Positions 7,432 to 16,154 of a stretch of 64,000 nt of DNA are shown in pieces. How positions within the stretch are numbered: position 1 is the first letter of the stretch; each line of letters begins with the position of its first letter. The notes beneath the pieces are model-generated. The model ran no database searches. It was not told the origin of the DNA and saw only the letters and a list, made by a program, of their open reading frames with translations. The stretch is from Blautia_A aquisgranensis (GTDB lineage Bacteria > Bacillota > Clostridia > Lachnospirales > Lachnospiraceae). The stretch is from NCBI RefSeq assembly GCF_040096615.1, contig NZ_JBBMEJ010000010.1, positions 62,001 to 126,000 on the forward strand. Direction: 5' to 3'. The position numbers and the translations under genes were made by a program.

Positions 7432-8826
7432 ATGGGAAATGAAAAAAAAGAAACCGGACGCAAAAAAGGTCTCAGCAACGCACTGAAGTACTTTTTCGGA
7501 GTCGGAGACGCAGGCTTTGTCCTGATGAGTAATATCGAAACTTTTTACTTTATGACATTCCTTACTGACCTGGCTCAGTTCAGTGCCGGAATCGCAGGTG
7601 TGATCAATTCTGTTTTTACTATTGTAGATGCCTGTCTTTCCTGGCTGTACGGAGGAATTATCAACGGCACGAAAGCAAAAAAATGGGGACGCTACCGTTC
7701 CTGGCTGATCCTGGTTCCGTGGATGGTCCCGTTCCTGTACGCATTCATGTTCATCCGCATCAGTGATAACGAGATCTTATCCGCAATCGTGATCATTATC
7801 GCATCCATTTCTTCACACGTTGTATGGAATTTCAGTTATGTTGCAAACGCAACACTGATCAGCGTTGTAGGAAAAACTCCTGAGGAAAGAGCAATTCTTG
7901 CTTCTTCCCGTGCAACCTGGAATAATGTAGGCGGACTTCTGTTCTCCTATCTGGGACTTCCTTTTGCAACACTGCTGGCAGGCTACGTAGGCGAGAAAAA
8001 CAAATTTGCAGCTGCCGCGTTCTGTCTGGGCGTACTTATGGTAGTCACCTATTTTGCACATTTCAAAATGACCGAAGGATATGAAGAGATCGAAACAGCA
8101 GCTACAGGAAAAGCAAATGACAAGACCAAGGTTTCCATTCCGGAAATGTTTGCTTCTCTTTTCCAGAATCCACCTCTTATGGTCCTGATGCTGGCTGACC
8201 TGGCTAAATGGTGTGTAAAATTCGTAACTGCCGCATCTGCAATCTACTATTTCCGCGATGCCATGGGAAATCCGGGATTAATGGTGACTTATACCTTCTG
8301 TATCTCTCTCGGTGCGATCATCGGAGCATTTACCATGCGTTTTATCGCAAAAGCACTTTCTTCTCGTACAACCATGATCGTGGCTTACGGCGGTATGGCG
8401 GCAGCATTGTTTATGATCTATCTTTTCTATGGAAATGCCTATACAGTTATCGGTCTTATGACTCTGGCACAGGTATTTTATGGAATGGCTTTTGCAGCTT
8501 CTCCTGCTCTGTATGCAGATACGGTTGTCTATGCCACATGGAAAAGCGGTAAGGATGCTTCCGGATGGATCATGGGACTTCAGAATCTTCCACTTAAGGT
8601 TGCTGTTTTCCTTCGAGGAACTATCTTAAGTGCCTGCCTGGTCGCAGTAGGCTGGAAATCCGGTGTTGTCCTGGAAGGCGCAGCACGCCAGGGAATGACC
8701 ATTGCTTTCGCACTGGTTCCTGCTATCTTCTGCCTTGTGGGAATGATCCTTCTTCTTGTAGGATTCCGGATCACCAAGGATAAGGTTGCTTTTTATCAGT
8801 CAGAGATTGATGCAAGAAAAAATTGA
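7432..8826 (+). CDS. MFS transporter of the glycoside-pentoside-hexuronide (GPH) type
   Basis: The 464-residue protein has about 12 hydrophobic segments. It shows the MFS_2/GPH layout: an N-terminal YFFGVGDAGF followed by NSVFTIVDACLSWLYGG and the charged loop KKWGRYRSWL after helix 2. Such proteins are usually cation symporters for sugars or related solutes, but in gut Clostridia many sit beside methyltransferase genes and carry other compounds. An AGGGGGGA ribosome-binding site precedes the ATG. The UroD-like gene follows 65 bases later with its own strong ribosome-binding site, so they are probably co-transcribed and the product may import that enzyme's substrate. The substrate is not predictable from sequence. 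Confidence 0.88.
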   Translation: MGNEKKETGRKKGLSNALKYFFGVGDAGFVLMSNIETFYFMTFLTDLAQFSAGIAGVINSVFTIVDACLSWLYGGIINGTKAKKWGRYRSWLILVPWMVPFLYAFMFIRISDNEILSAIVIIIASISSHVVWNFSYVANATLISVVGKTPEERAILASSRATWNNVGGLLFSYLGLPFATLLAGYVGEKNKFAAAAFCLGVLMVVTYFAHFKMTEGYEEIETAATGKANDKTKVSIPEMFASLFQNPPLMVLMLADLAKWCVKFVTAASAIYYFRDAMGNPGLMVTYTFCISLGAIIGAFTMRFIAKALSSRTTMIVAYGGMAAALFMIYLFYGNAYTVIGLMTLAQVFYGMAFAASPALYADTVVYATWKSGKDASGWIMGLQNLPLKVAVFLRGTILSACLVAVGWKSGVVLEGAARQGMTIAFALVPAIFCLVGMILLLVGFRITKDKVAFYQSEIDARKN

Positions 8827-8891
8827 TATTTAACAGGATGTTAAACATAAGACATAAATTTTAAGACGTTTTTATAAAGGAGGAATTGTTT

Positions 8892-9902
8892 ATGTTATCA
8901 GCAAAAGAGAATTTTCTGGAAACGATCAAACCGGACGGAAAACCGGATCGTCTTGTAAAACAATATGAAGGTGCTGTTTTTTATCCGCCTAACCCAGCAG
9001 CATCCTATATTCGTGGCAACCGTCATCCGGGTATGGATCCTCTGATCGACCGTTTTGGTACTGAAATCCTGTGGCCTGCAAATCAGGTTGCTGCCATGCC
9101 ACATGTTACTGACAAAAACAAGGTGATCAGCGACATCACCGAATGGAAGGAACAGCTTGTGATGCCGGATCTTCAGGCAAACTGCTCCGATCCTGCTCTC
9201 TGGGAGCCTTTTATCAAAAAGGCTGATGAAATCCGCGCAAACGGTGACCTTGTTATGGCCTTCATGCCTACCGGTGTATTCGAAAGACTTCATTTTCTTA
9301 TGGGCTTCGAGGATATGCTGATGAATTATCTTCTGGAACCGGAAGATATGATGGATCTCTGTAATGCCATCGGCGAATACCGTTTCCAGTATATGAAGCT
9401 GATCGTTGATTATATCAAACCGGATGTAATGCTGTCCCATGATGACTGGGGCTCCAAGCATTCTCTCTTTATCAGCCCGGAAACCTGGCGTGAATTTATC
9501 AAGCCACAGTATGCAAAAACCTATAAATACATGAAGGATCATGGTGTGATCGTCATGCATCACGCTGATTCTTTCCTGGAGCCGATCATTGAAGATATGG
9601 TAGATCTTGGCATTGATATATGGCAGGGAGCTTTGCCGGAAAATGATATTCCGAAGCTTCAGAAACAACTGAACGGCAGAATGACTCTGATGGGCGGTAT
9701 TGATGCTGCCATCGTTGACCGCGCTGATTCCACAGAAGAAGAAATCCGCAAGGAAGTAAGAAGAGCCTGCCAGAGCTATGGCCCTGGTGGTCATTTCATC
9801 CCGTGTATCACTTATGGCGGTCCGGGATGCCTGTATAAGCATGTGGACCCGATCATTGATGACGAGATTGATAAATACAACAAAGAAGTTTATGGTGTTT
9901 AA
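8892..9902 (+). CDS. Uroporphyrinogen decarboxylase-fold protein (MtaA/CmuA-like methyltransferase family)
   Basis: This 336-residue protein has the UroD/MtaA TIM-barrel fold: DDWGSKHSLFISPETWREF is typical of the family, with VMHHADSF at the metal-site strand and a late GHFIPCITYGGPG. True HemE uses an N-terminal Arg-rich motif that I do not see, and no haem genes lie nearby. MtaA-type enzymes move methyl groups between corrinoid proteins and thiols, using a zinc His-x-Cys...Cys set. Here the HxC cysteine is replaced (HHADS) and only the late Cys remains. I choose the ATG at 8892, 8 bases after AAAGGAGG, rather than an upstream TTG. A cobalamin-dependent methyl transfer or demethylation role is plausible but unproven. 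Confidence 0.85.
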   Translation: MLSAKENFLETIKPDGKPDRLVKQYEGAVFYPPNPAASYIRGNRHPGMDPLIDRFGTEILWPANQVAAMPHVTDKNKVISDITEWKEQLVMPDLQANCSDPALWEPFIKKADEIRANGDLVMAFMPTGVFERLHFLMGFEDMLMNYLLEPEDMMDLCNAIGEYRFQYMKLIVDYIKPDVMLSHDDWGSKHSLFISPETWREFIKPQYAKTYKYMKDHGVIVMHHADSFLEPIIEDMVDLGIDIWQGALPENDIPKLQKQLNGRMTLMGGIDAAIVDRADSTEEEIRKEVRRACQSYGPGGHFIPCITYGGPGCLYKHVDPIIDDEIDKYNKEVYGV

Positions 9903-9934
9903 CCAGATGTCAAATAAAAAAGGCAAATAAAAAA

Positions 9935-9975
9935 AGGAGACTGATCCGTATATGGTCAGTCTCCTCTTTTTTTAT
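9935..9975 (+). terminator. Bidirectional terminator between convergent genes
   Basis: AGGAGACTGA (9935-9944) pairs with TCAGTCTCCT (9955-9964). The hairpin is flanked by A-rich sequence on the left and CTTTTTTTTATTTT on the right, so it serves both the UroD-like gene and miaB. Confidence 0.92.
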
Positions 9976-9984
9976 TTTCTGTTC

Positions 9985-11382
9985 TTATTCCTCTACCATA
10001 TGGCCGAAGTAATAAAATCCTTTGCAGGTATCCAGGCTTACATTGACATATTTGCCGATAAGCTCTTTATCTCCCGGGAAATGTACAAGCAGGTTGTGCT
10101 GGGTACGCCCTGTAAGTGTTCCCTTCTCACGGTTCTCATCTTCCACCAGAATCTCCTGTACTGTTCCTGTAAAACGCGCTGAATTTTCGCGTCCCTTCTC
10201 CTGTACCAGGGCAAGCAGACGGCTGAAACGGTCTTTCACAATGTCTTCCGGTACCTGATTCTCCATTCCTGCTGCTGGTGTTCCGCTTCGTCTAGAATAG
10301 ATAAAGGTAAATGCTGTATCGTAGTTGGCTTTTCTTACAACATCCAAAGTTTCCTGGAAGTCCTCTTCTGTCTCACCCGGGAAACCTACCATGATATCTG
10401 TTGTCAGGGAAATATCCGGAATGGCCTTTCGGATATTCTCTACAAGCTCAAGGTATTTCTCTTTATCATAACGGCGGTTCATCTCTTTTAAGACTCTGCT
10501 GCTTCCGGACTGCAGAGGAAGATGCAGGTGATGGCAGATCTTCTGGCTTTCAGCCATTGTCTGGATCAGCTCATCTGAAAGATCCTTCGGATGGGAAGTC
10601 ATGAAACGGATCCTCTTCAGACCGTCGATCTTCTCCACTTCTTTAAGTAACTGGGCGAATGTCACCGGTGTTTCCAGTGTTTTTCCATAGGAGTTTACGT
10701 TCTGGCCAAGAAGCATGATCTCTGTGACACCATCGGCAACCAGTTCCTCAATCTCGCGAAGGATTGCCTGCGGCTCACGGCTCTTCTCACGGCCACGTAC
10801 ATACGGCACGATACAGTAGCTGCAGAAGTTATTACAGCCGAACATAACGCTGACACCGGTCTTGAACGGATACTTACGTGAAGTTGGCATTCCCTCTACG
10901 ATCTCATCGGATTCCTTCCAGATATCAATGATCTGGTCATCTGTCTGCAGGGCTCTGTAAAAAAGCTCCGGGAATTTATGAATGTTATGAGTTCCGAATA
11001 CAAGATTGACATATTTGTAATCTTTGCGGATCTTTTCTACTACGTGATGCTCCTGCATCATGCAGCCAAACAGTACGATCTTCATATTCGGATGATTACG
11101 CTTGATGCTCTTGAGATGGCCCAGATGTCCGTAAATCTTCTGGTTGGCATTCTCGCGGACTGTGCAGGTATTAAATACAACAGCATCCGCATCCTCGGTA
11201 TCTACCATCTCATATCCCATCTTCTGCATGATGGCTGCAATGGATTCTGTCTGTATGGAATTCATCTGACATCCTTCATTCTGAATGTGGAAAGTAGGAC
11301 ATCGTGTACTGTTCTCTGAAAGGAGCTCTTTACATTTCTCAATGTACTGAAGCTGGATCTCTGATTCTTTATTCTGGCTCAA
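9985..11382 (-). CDS. miaB: tRNA-2-methylthio-N6-dimethylallyladenosine synthase
   Basis: The 465-residue enzyme has an N-terminal UPF0004 domain, a radical SAM domain with the CxxxCxxC cluster motif (GCNNFCSYCIVPYVRG) and a C-terminal TRAM domain. It adds the methylthio group to ms2i6A37 in tRNAs reading UNN codons, using two 4Fe-4S clusters and SAM. The N-terminal cluster cysteines are visible (FNTCTVRENA and LFGCMMQE). The start is a TTG at 11382, with TTGGAGG 7 bases upstream. The longer N-terminal extension (about 30 residues before PTFHIQNEGCQMN) is common in Clostridia. Confidence 0.97.
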   Translation of the reverse strand: MSQNKESEIQLQYIEKCKELLSENSTRCPTFHIQNEGCQMNSIQTESIAAIMQKMGYEMVDTEDADAVVFNTCTVRENANQKIYGHLGHLKSIKRNHPNMKIVLFGCMMQEHHVVEKIRKDYKYVNLVFGTHNIHKFPELFYRALQTDDQIIDIWKESDEIVEGMPTSRKYPFKTGVSVMFGCNNFCSYCIVPYVRGREKSREPQAILREIEELVADGVTEIMLLGQNVNSYGKTLETPVTFAQLLKEVEKIDGLKRIRFMTSHPKDLSDELIQTMAESQKICHHLHLPLQSGSSRVLKEMNRRYDKEKYLELVENIRKAIPDISLTTDIMVGFPGETEEDFQETLDVVRKANYDTAFTFIYSRRSGTPAAGMENQVPEDIVKDRFSRLLALVQEKGRENSARFTGTVQEILVEDENREKGTLTGRTQHNLLVHFPGDKELIGKYVNVSLDTCKGFYYFGHMVEE

Positions 11383-11439
11383 ATCGATTCCTCCAATAAA
11401 TTTATTATTTATTTTTATGTAATTTTTTTGTCAGACAAT

Positions 11440-11473
11440 ATCAGACGGGAGTTCGTTGAGCTCCCGTCTGATA
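11440..11473 (-). terminator. Perfect inverted repeat after cls, possible terminator
   Basis: TATCAGACGGGAG and CTCCCGTCTGATA form a perfect 13-bp stem with an 8-base loop just after the cls stop codon. Neither side has a clear U-tract, so it could be an mRNA-stabilising hairpin. Confidence 0.5.
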
Positions 11474-11510
11474 TATCATACAGAAATTACGGTTGTCTGT
11501 CAAAGAGTTT

Positions 11511-13073
11511 TTACAGTAATGGTGCAAAAACTCTCAGCACATTCTGCATGAACCGTACTGCAATGTTTCTCTTCAGGCAGAACTCCAGACTGACGCTGCT
11601 ACAGTAGTCCAGGGTTTCCAGAAAATCATTGCGGATATCCAGGACTACATCATTCTTATACATCCACACGCCATCTTCAAAATGAAGGTAAAGACTACGA
11701 TAATCCAGGTTAATGGTTCCCACAACGCCGACCTTATCGTCACAGACAAAGGATTTCGCATGGAGAAAACCCGGCTGATACTCATAGATCTTCACTCCGG
11801 CCTCCAGAAGCTGTTTATAATAAGACTGTGTCAGAAGAAAAACCATTTTTTTATCCGGAATTCCCGGTGTCATGATCCTGACATCCACGCCGCTTTTTGC
11901 CGCAAGGCAGAGTGCGGTCATCATCTCGTTGTCGATGATCAGATATGGCGTACAGATATAAACATATCTTTTTGCCCGGTTAATGATATTAAGGTAGACG
12001 TTCTCTCCTACGACCTCATCGTCCAGCGGGGAATCGCAAAACGGCTGTACATAGCCATTTCCCTCGAATGCTTCCGGATGCCATTTGTGAGGTACATATT
12101 CTCCAAAATCAGCCGAAGTATCCGTCCTGGAAACAATTCCCCACATATACAGAAACATAGCCGTCATATTCCAGACGCCTTCGCCTTTCAGCATTACAGC
12201 CGTATCCTTCCAGTGACCGAACCGTTTCCTCTGGTTGATATATTCGTCTGCGAGATTGATCCCGCCGGTAAAACCTGTCCAGCCATCGATCACACAGATT
12301 TTCCGGTGATCACGGTTATTCTGGATAATGTTCAGGATCGGACGGAAAGGATTGAACACCTGACATTTGATCCCACGTTCACGCATTTCCTCGTAATATT
12401 TATAAGGTAATGTGGTAAGACAGCCAAATCCATCATAGATCAGCCGGACATCCACGCCCTCTTTTGCTTTTCGCTCGAGGATATTCAGGATCGTCTGCCA
12501 CATGACTCCGTCATTAATAATGAAATATTCGATAAATATAAAATGCTTCGCCTGCTCCAGTTCATGCACAAGAACCGGAAACATGTCATCGCCTACCTGG
12601 AAATATTCGGCAGAAGTATTTTCGTGAACGGGATAGCGCGAATAATGCCATATATAATCCGATTGCAAAGCCATGGACCTGTCATCTTCTTCCAGATGCT
12701 GTCTGGTAGATTCTGAACCATCCAGAAATTCCGAGGTCTCATCGATCAGTTTCTGGTATTGCTGTTCCATTACGGTTCCCAGTCGTGATTTACCAAACAG
12801 AAGATACAGAGAAACACCAAATACCGGAAAAACAAGGATCAGCATTGTCCATGCCAGCTTATAATAAGGATTGATCTGTCTGTTTACGATCCACAGAACA
12901 ACAAATGCTCCTATGATCTGCATCCCGATCGTGACCCATCTGGAGTATTCCATCAGCCGGAATAATGCAATCAGCAGCCACGCCAGCTGTACGATCAGGG
13001 CAAGGGCTACATAAAAAATTCGATTAAACAGCAATTTCAGCAGTGATCGTAACGGTTTGATAATTAAATTCAT
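11511..13073 (-). CDS. cls: Cardiolipin synthase (phospholipase D family)
   Basis: The 520-residue membrane enzyme has two N-terminal transmembrane helices and two phospholipase D HKD motifs. The first is HRKICVIDGWTGFTGG; the second is HAKSFVCDDKVGVVGT. It joins two phosphatidylglycerols, or PG and PE in some relatives, into cardiolipin. I place the start at ATG 13073 (MNLIIKPLRSL), with AAGGAAAAAG upstream. A longer reading frame reaching 13154 passes through the rpsU terminator and is not credible. Confidence 0.93.
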   Translation of the reverse strand: MNLIIKPLRSLLKLLFNRIFYVALALIVQLAWLLIALFRLMEYSRWVTIGMQIIGAFVVLWIVNRQINPYYKLAWTMLILVFPVFGVSLYLLFGKSRLGTVMEQQYQKLIDETSEFLDGSESTRQHLEEDDRSMALQSDYIWHYSRYPVHENTSAEYFQVGDDMFPVLVHELEQAKHFIFIEYFIINDGVMWQTILNILERKAKEGVDVRLIYDGFGCLTTLPYKYYEEMRERGIKCQVFNPFRPILNIIQNNRDHRKICVIDGWTGFTGGINLADEYINQRKRFGHWKDTAVMLKGEGVWNMTAMFLYMWGIVSRTDTSADFGEYVPHKWHPEAFEGNGYVQPFCDSPLDDEVVGENVYLNIINRAKRYVYICTPYLIIDNEMMTALCLAAKSGVDVRIMTPGIPDKKMVFLLTQSYYKQLLEAGVKIYEYQPGFLHAKSFVCDDKVGVVGTINLDYRSLYLHFEDGVWMYKNDVVLDIRNDFLETLDYCSSVSLEFCLKRNIAVRFMQNVLRVFAPLL

Positions 13074-13115
13074 ACTTTTTCCTTTTTTGTCAAACTGTTT
13101 AAGTCCGCTTTTAAT

Positions 13116-13149
13116 TAAAAATCCCTGACTACACAGCCAGGGATTTTTG
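13116..13149 (-). terminator. Terminator of rpsU
   Basis: AAAAATCCCTG and CAGGGATTTTT flank a short loop immediately after the rpsU stop codon. On the minus strand the hairpin ends in TTTTTAATT. Confidence 0.88.
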
Positions 13150-13156
13150 CGCACAA

Positions 13157-13333
13157 TTAATTATATTTACGTTTTCTTGCGGCTTCAGATTTTTTCTTAC
13201 GACGAACGCTTGGCTTCTCGTAATGCTCTCTCTTACGGATTTCCTGCTGGATTCCCGCCTTTGCACAGCTTCTCTTGAATCTGCGAAGAGCGCTATCTAA
13301 AGTCTCGTTCTCTTTTACGATAACGTTTGACAT
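13157..13333 (-). CDS. rpsU: 30S ribosomal protein S21
   Basis: The product is 58 residues with the S21 pattern MSNVIVKENETLDSALRRFK and a very basic C terminus (RRKKKSEAARKRKYN). It is a small-subunit protein near the 3' end of 16S rRNA that helps initiation. The start at 13333 matches the family. A frame opening at 13444 would add 37 unrelated residues read from the promoter region. It has its own promoter and terminator. Confidence 0.98.
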   Translation of the reverse strand: MSNVIVKENETLDSALRRFKRSCAKAGIQQEIRKREHYEKPSVRRKKKSEAARKRKYN

Positions 13334-13411
13334 AGACTCACACCTAACCTCCCTCCAGTTGTAGATTGTGCTAAAATACAACTGTCTGGGTATTTTTCTT
13401 GCACGACTGTT

Positions 13412-13441
13412 ATTATATATCATAACACAAGGTTTCGTCAA
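13412..13441 (-). promoter_or_regulatory. rpsU promoter
   Basis: TTGACG (13436-13441) and TATAAT (13412-13417) on the minus strand are separated by 18 bases. The leader is about 75 bases and holds the AACTGGAGGGAGG ribosome-binding region. Confidence 0.7.
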
Positions 13442-13499
13442 CAACTTTTCGCGATTTTTATGAAAAATTTGTCAAAAATGTAAGTTTCGAATATTTTGC

Positions 13500-16142
13500 T
13501 TATTTTGTAAGCTGTTTTTCGAGGATACCTGCTGCTGCGTCCATGGCTTCCTGAGCTTTCTCCGGATTCTTGCCGCCGGCCTGTGCCATGTTCGGACGTC
13601 CACCGCCGCCACCGCCAACGATAGCTGCCACAGCTTTTATCAGGTTACCTGCATGAGCACCTGCTTTCTGTGCGGCATCTGTTGCCATTGCGAGAAGGTT
13701 TACCTTTCCTCCGTTTACAGCAGCAAGAAGAACAACACCCTCTCCAATCTGCTCTTTCAGCTTATCACCAAGGTCTCGGAGACCGTTCATATCCACACCG
13801 TCAACTTTTGCAGCCAGAAGCTTCACACCGTTTACTTCAGCGACTTTGTCCATAACATCGCCAAGTGCGCTCTGTGCAGCTTTGCTCTTGAGGGATTCGT
13901 TTTCGCTCTGAAGAGCTTTTACCTCTGCCTGAAGATGACCAATCTTTTCTACTACTTCTGAAGTGTTTGCCTTTAAAGCTTTTGCAGCTTCATGAAGAAG
14001 CTCTTCCTGTTTTCTGTAATAGTCGATAACTGCTTTGCCGGTAAGTGCCTCGATACGGCGGACACCTGCTGCGATACCGGATTCAGAAACGATCTTGAAC
14101 AGCAAGATGGAGCTTGTGTTCTTTACATGTGTACCACCGCAGAGCTCTTTGGAAAAGTCTCCCATGGATACCACACGTACCTTCTGGTCGTATTTCTCAC
14201 CGAAAAGAGCCATTGCTCCGGATTTCTTTGCCTCTTCTACATCCATGATATCTGTGCGTACCTCAAGGCCTGCCTGGATCTCCTTGTTTACAAGATCCTC
14301 TGCTGCCTGGATCTCCTCAGCTGTCATAGCCTGGAAATGAGTAAAGTCAAAACGAAGTCTGTCCGGTGTTACAAGAGAGCCCTTTTGCTCTACATGGGAA
14401 CCAAGAACTGTCTTGAGTGCTTTCTGAAGAAGATGTGTTGCACTGTGGTTCTTCTCAGTATCTTTTCTTGCTTCTTCATTTACTTTGAGGGAAACAGTCT
14501 CTCCTGTGGAGATCATTCCGGATTCCATATGGCCAACATGACCGAATTTACCGCCACGAAGCTTGATGGTGTCCTCAACGATAAATTTACCGTTTGCAGT
14601 CTCGATCACACCGGTATCACCTTCCTGACCACCCATAGTTGCATAGAACGGAGTCTGCTCTACAAATACAGTTCCCTTCTGTCCTTCTGTAAGAGAGTCT
14701 GCAATCTCTGTCTCTGTAGTAAGAACCGTCACTTTAGAATCAAATGTGAGATGATCATATCCGACAAATTCTGTTGTTACATTCACATCGATCTCATCGT
14801 ATACGGTTGCATCTGCCCCCATATAGTTGGTTACTTCACGTGCGCTGCGGGCTTTGACTCTCTGCTCTTCCATAGCCTTCTGGAAGCCATCCTCGTCAAT
14901 GCCGTAGCCCTTCTCCTCAAGGATCTCCTTTGTAAGATCAAGCGGGAATCCGTAAGTATCATAAAGTTTGAACGCATTGTCTCCGGAAAGAGTCTTCTCG
15001 CCTGCTTTCTTCATATTCTCTTCCATATCTGCGAGAATACGAAGTCCCTGGTCGATCGTCTTGTTGAACTGGTTCTCCTCATTGGTCAGAACACGGAAGA
15101 TGAATTCCTTCTTCTCCTCAAGCTCCGGATAACCTGACTTGGAGCTCTCAATCACCTGCTCACTTAATCTGGCAAGGAAGGTTCCCTCTATGCCAAGAAG
15201 ACGTCCGTGGCGGGCAGCGCGACGGATCAGACGGCGGAGAACATATCCACGTCCCTCATTAGTCGGCATGATTCCGTCAGAGATCATAAATGTTGCAGAA
15301 CGGATATGGTCTGTAATCAGACGGATGGAAACATCATCTGCATAATTTTTCTCATATTCTTTATGTGCGATCTCGCATACAAGATTACGAAGTGCACAAA
15401 TTGTATCTACATCAAAAATAGAATCTACGTCCTGAACAATTACAGCAAGTCGTTCAAGTCCCATACCTGTATCAATGTTTTTCTGTTTCAGTGTAGTGTA
15501 ATTTCCGTTTCCGTCGTTCTCAAACTGTGTGAAAACGTTGTTCCATACTTCCATATAACGGTCGCAGTCACAGCCTACTGTACAGCCAGGTTTGCCACAG
15601 CCGTATTTCTCACCACGGTCATAGTAGATCTCGGAACATGGACCACATGGACCTGCACCGTGTTCCCAGAAGTTGTCTTCTTTTCCGAAACGGAAAATAC
15701 GGTCTTCCGGAATACCGATTTCTTTGTTCCAGATAGCAAATGCTTCATCATCATCCAGATAAATGGACGGATAAAGACGATTTGGATCAAGTCCGACTAC
15801 CTCTGTAAGAAATTCCCATGACCAGTGAATTGCTTCTGTCTTAAAGTAATCTCCAAAAGAGAAGTTACCAAGCATCTCAAAGAAAGTACCATGGCGGGCA
15901 GTCTTACCTACGTTCTCGATGTCACCTGTACGGATACATTTCTGGCAGGTAGAAACTCTTGTTCTCGGCGGTTTCTCAGCACCTGTAAAATATGGTTTCA
16001 GCGGAGCCATACCTGCATTGATCAGCAGAAGGCTCTTGTCTCCCTGTGGAACCAGGGAAAAGCTTTTCATTACAAGATGTCCCTTGCTCTCCATAAAATC
16101 AAGGAACATCTTACGAAGCTCATTCACTCCGTACTTTTTCAT
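13500..16142 (-). CDS. alaS: Alanyl-tRNA synthetase
   Basis: The 880-residue class II synthetase has the usual order: catalytic core (about 1-240), tRNA-recognition region, editing domain with the zinc motif HSATHLL...CGGTH, and a C-terminal C-Ala domain with a coiled coil and the glycine-rich VGGGGGGRPNMAQAGG. It charges tRNA-Ala and clears mischarged Ser and Gly. It starts 12 bases after the tyrS stop codon, so it lies downstream of the tyrosine T-box. I found no Ala T-box or separate promoter in the gap. Confidence 0.98.
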   Translation of the reverse strand: MKKYGVNELRKMFLDFMESKGHLVMKSFSLVPQGDKSLLLINAGMAPLKPYFTGAEKPPRTRVSTCQKCIRTGDIENVGKTARHGTFFEMLGNFSFGDYFKTEAIHWSWEFLTEVVGLDPNRLYPSIYLDDDEAFAIWNKEIGIPEDRIFRFGKEDNFWEHGAGPCGPCSEIYYDRGEKYGCGKPGCTVGCDCDRYMEVWNNVFTQFENDGNGNYTTLKQKNIDTGMGLERLAVIVQDVDSIFDVDTICALRNLVCEIAHKEYEKNYADDVSIRLITDHIRSATFMISDGIMPTNEGRGYVLRRLIRRAARHGRLLGIEGTFLARLSEQVIESSKSGYPELEEKKEFIFRVLTNEENQFNKTIDQGLRILADMEENMKKAGEKTLSGDNAFKLYDTYGFPLDLTKEILEEKGYGIDEDGFQKAMEEQRVKARSAREVTNYMGADATVYDEIDVNVTTEFVGYDHLTFDSKVTVLTTETEIADSLTEGQKGTVFVEQTPFYATMGGQEGDTGVIETANGKFIVEDTIKLRGGKFGHVGHMESGMISTGETVSLKVNEEARKDTEKNHSATHLLQKALKTVLGSHVEQKGSLVTPDRLRFDFTHFQAMTAEEIQAAEDLVNKEIQAGLEVRTDIMDVEEAKKSGAMALFGEKYDQKVRVVSMGDFSKELCGGTHVKNTSSILLFKIVSESGIAAGVRRIEALTGKAVIDYYRKQEELLHEAAKALKANTSEVVEKIGHLQAEVKALQSENESLKSKAAQSALGDVMDKVAEVNGVKLLAAKVDGVDMNGLRDLGDKLKEQIGEGVVLLAAVNGGKVNLLAMATDAAQKAGAHAGNLIKAVAAIVGGGGGGRPNMAQAGGKNPEKAQEAMDAAAGILEKQLTK

Positions 16143-16154
16143 GTTGTTATCCTC

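Noticed and set aside
8898..9926. Minus-strand frame of 342 codons opposite the UroD-like gene
   Set aside because: It is the mirror of a clear coding gene and runs across its terminator region.
13073..13154. Longer cls start at 13154
   Set aside because: The extra codons translate the rpsU terminator hairpin and lack a ribosome-binding site.
13333..13444. Longer rpsU reading frame
   Set aside because: The added 37 residues come from the promoter and leader; S21 homology starts at 13333.
13992..15137. Long plus-strand reading frame (381 codons) inside alaS
   Set aside because: It is the antisense of the well-conserved alanyl-tRNA synthetase, with Cys/Leu/Phe-rich translation typical of an antisense frame.
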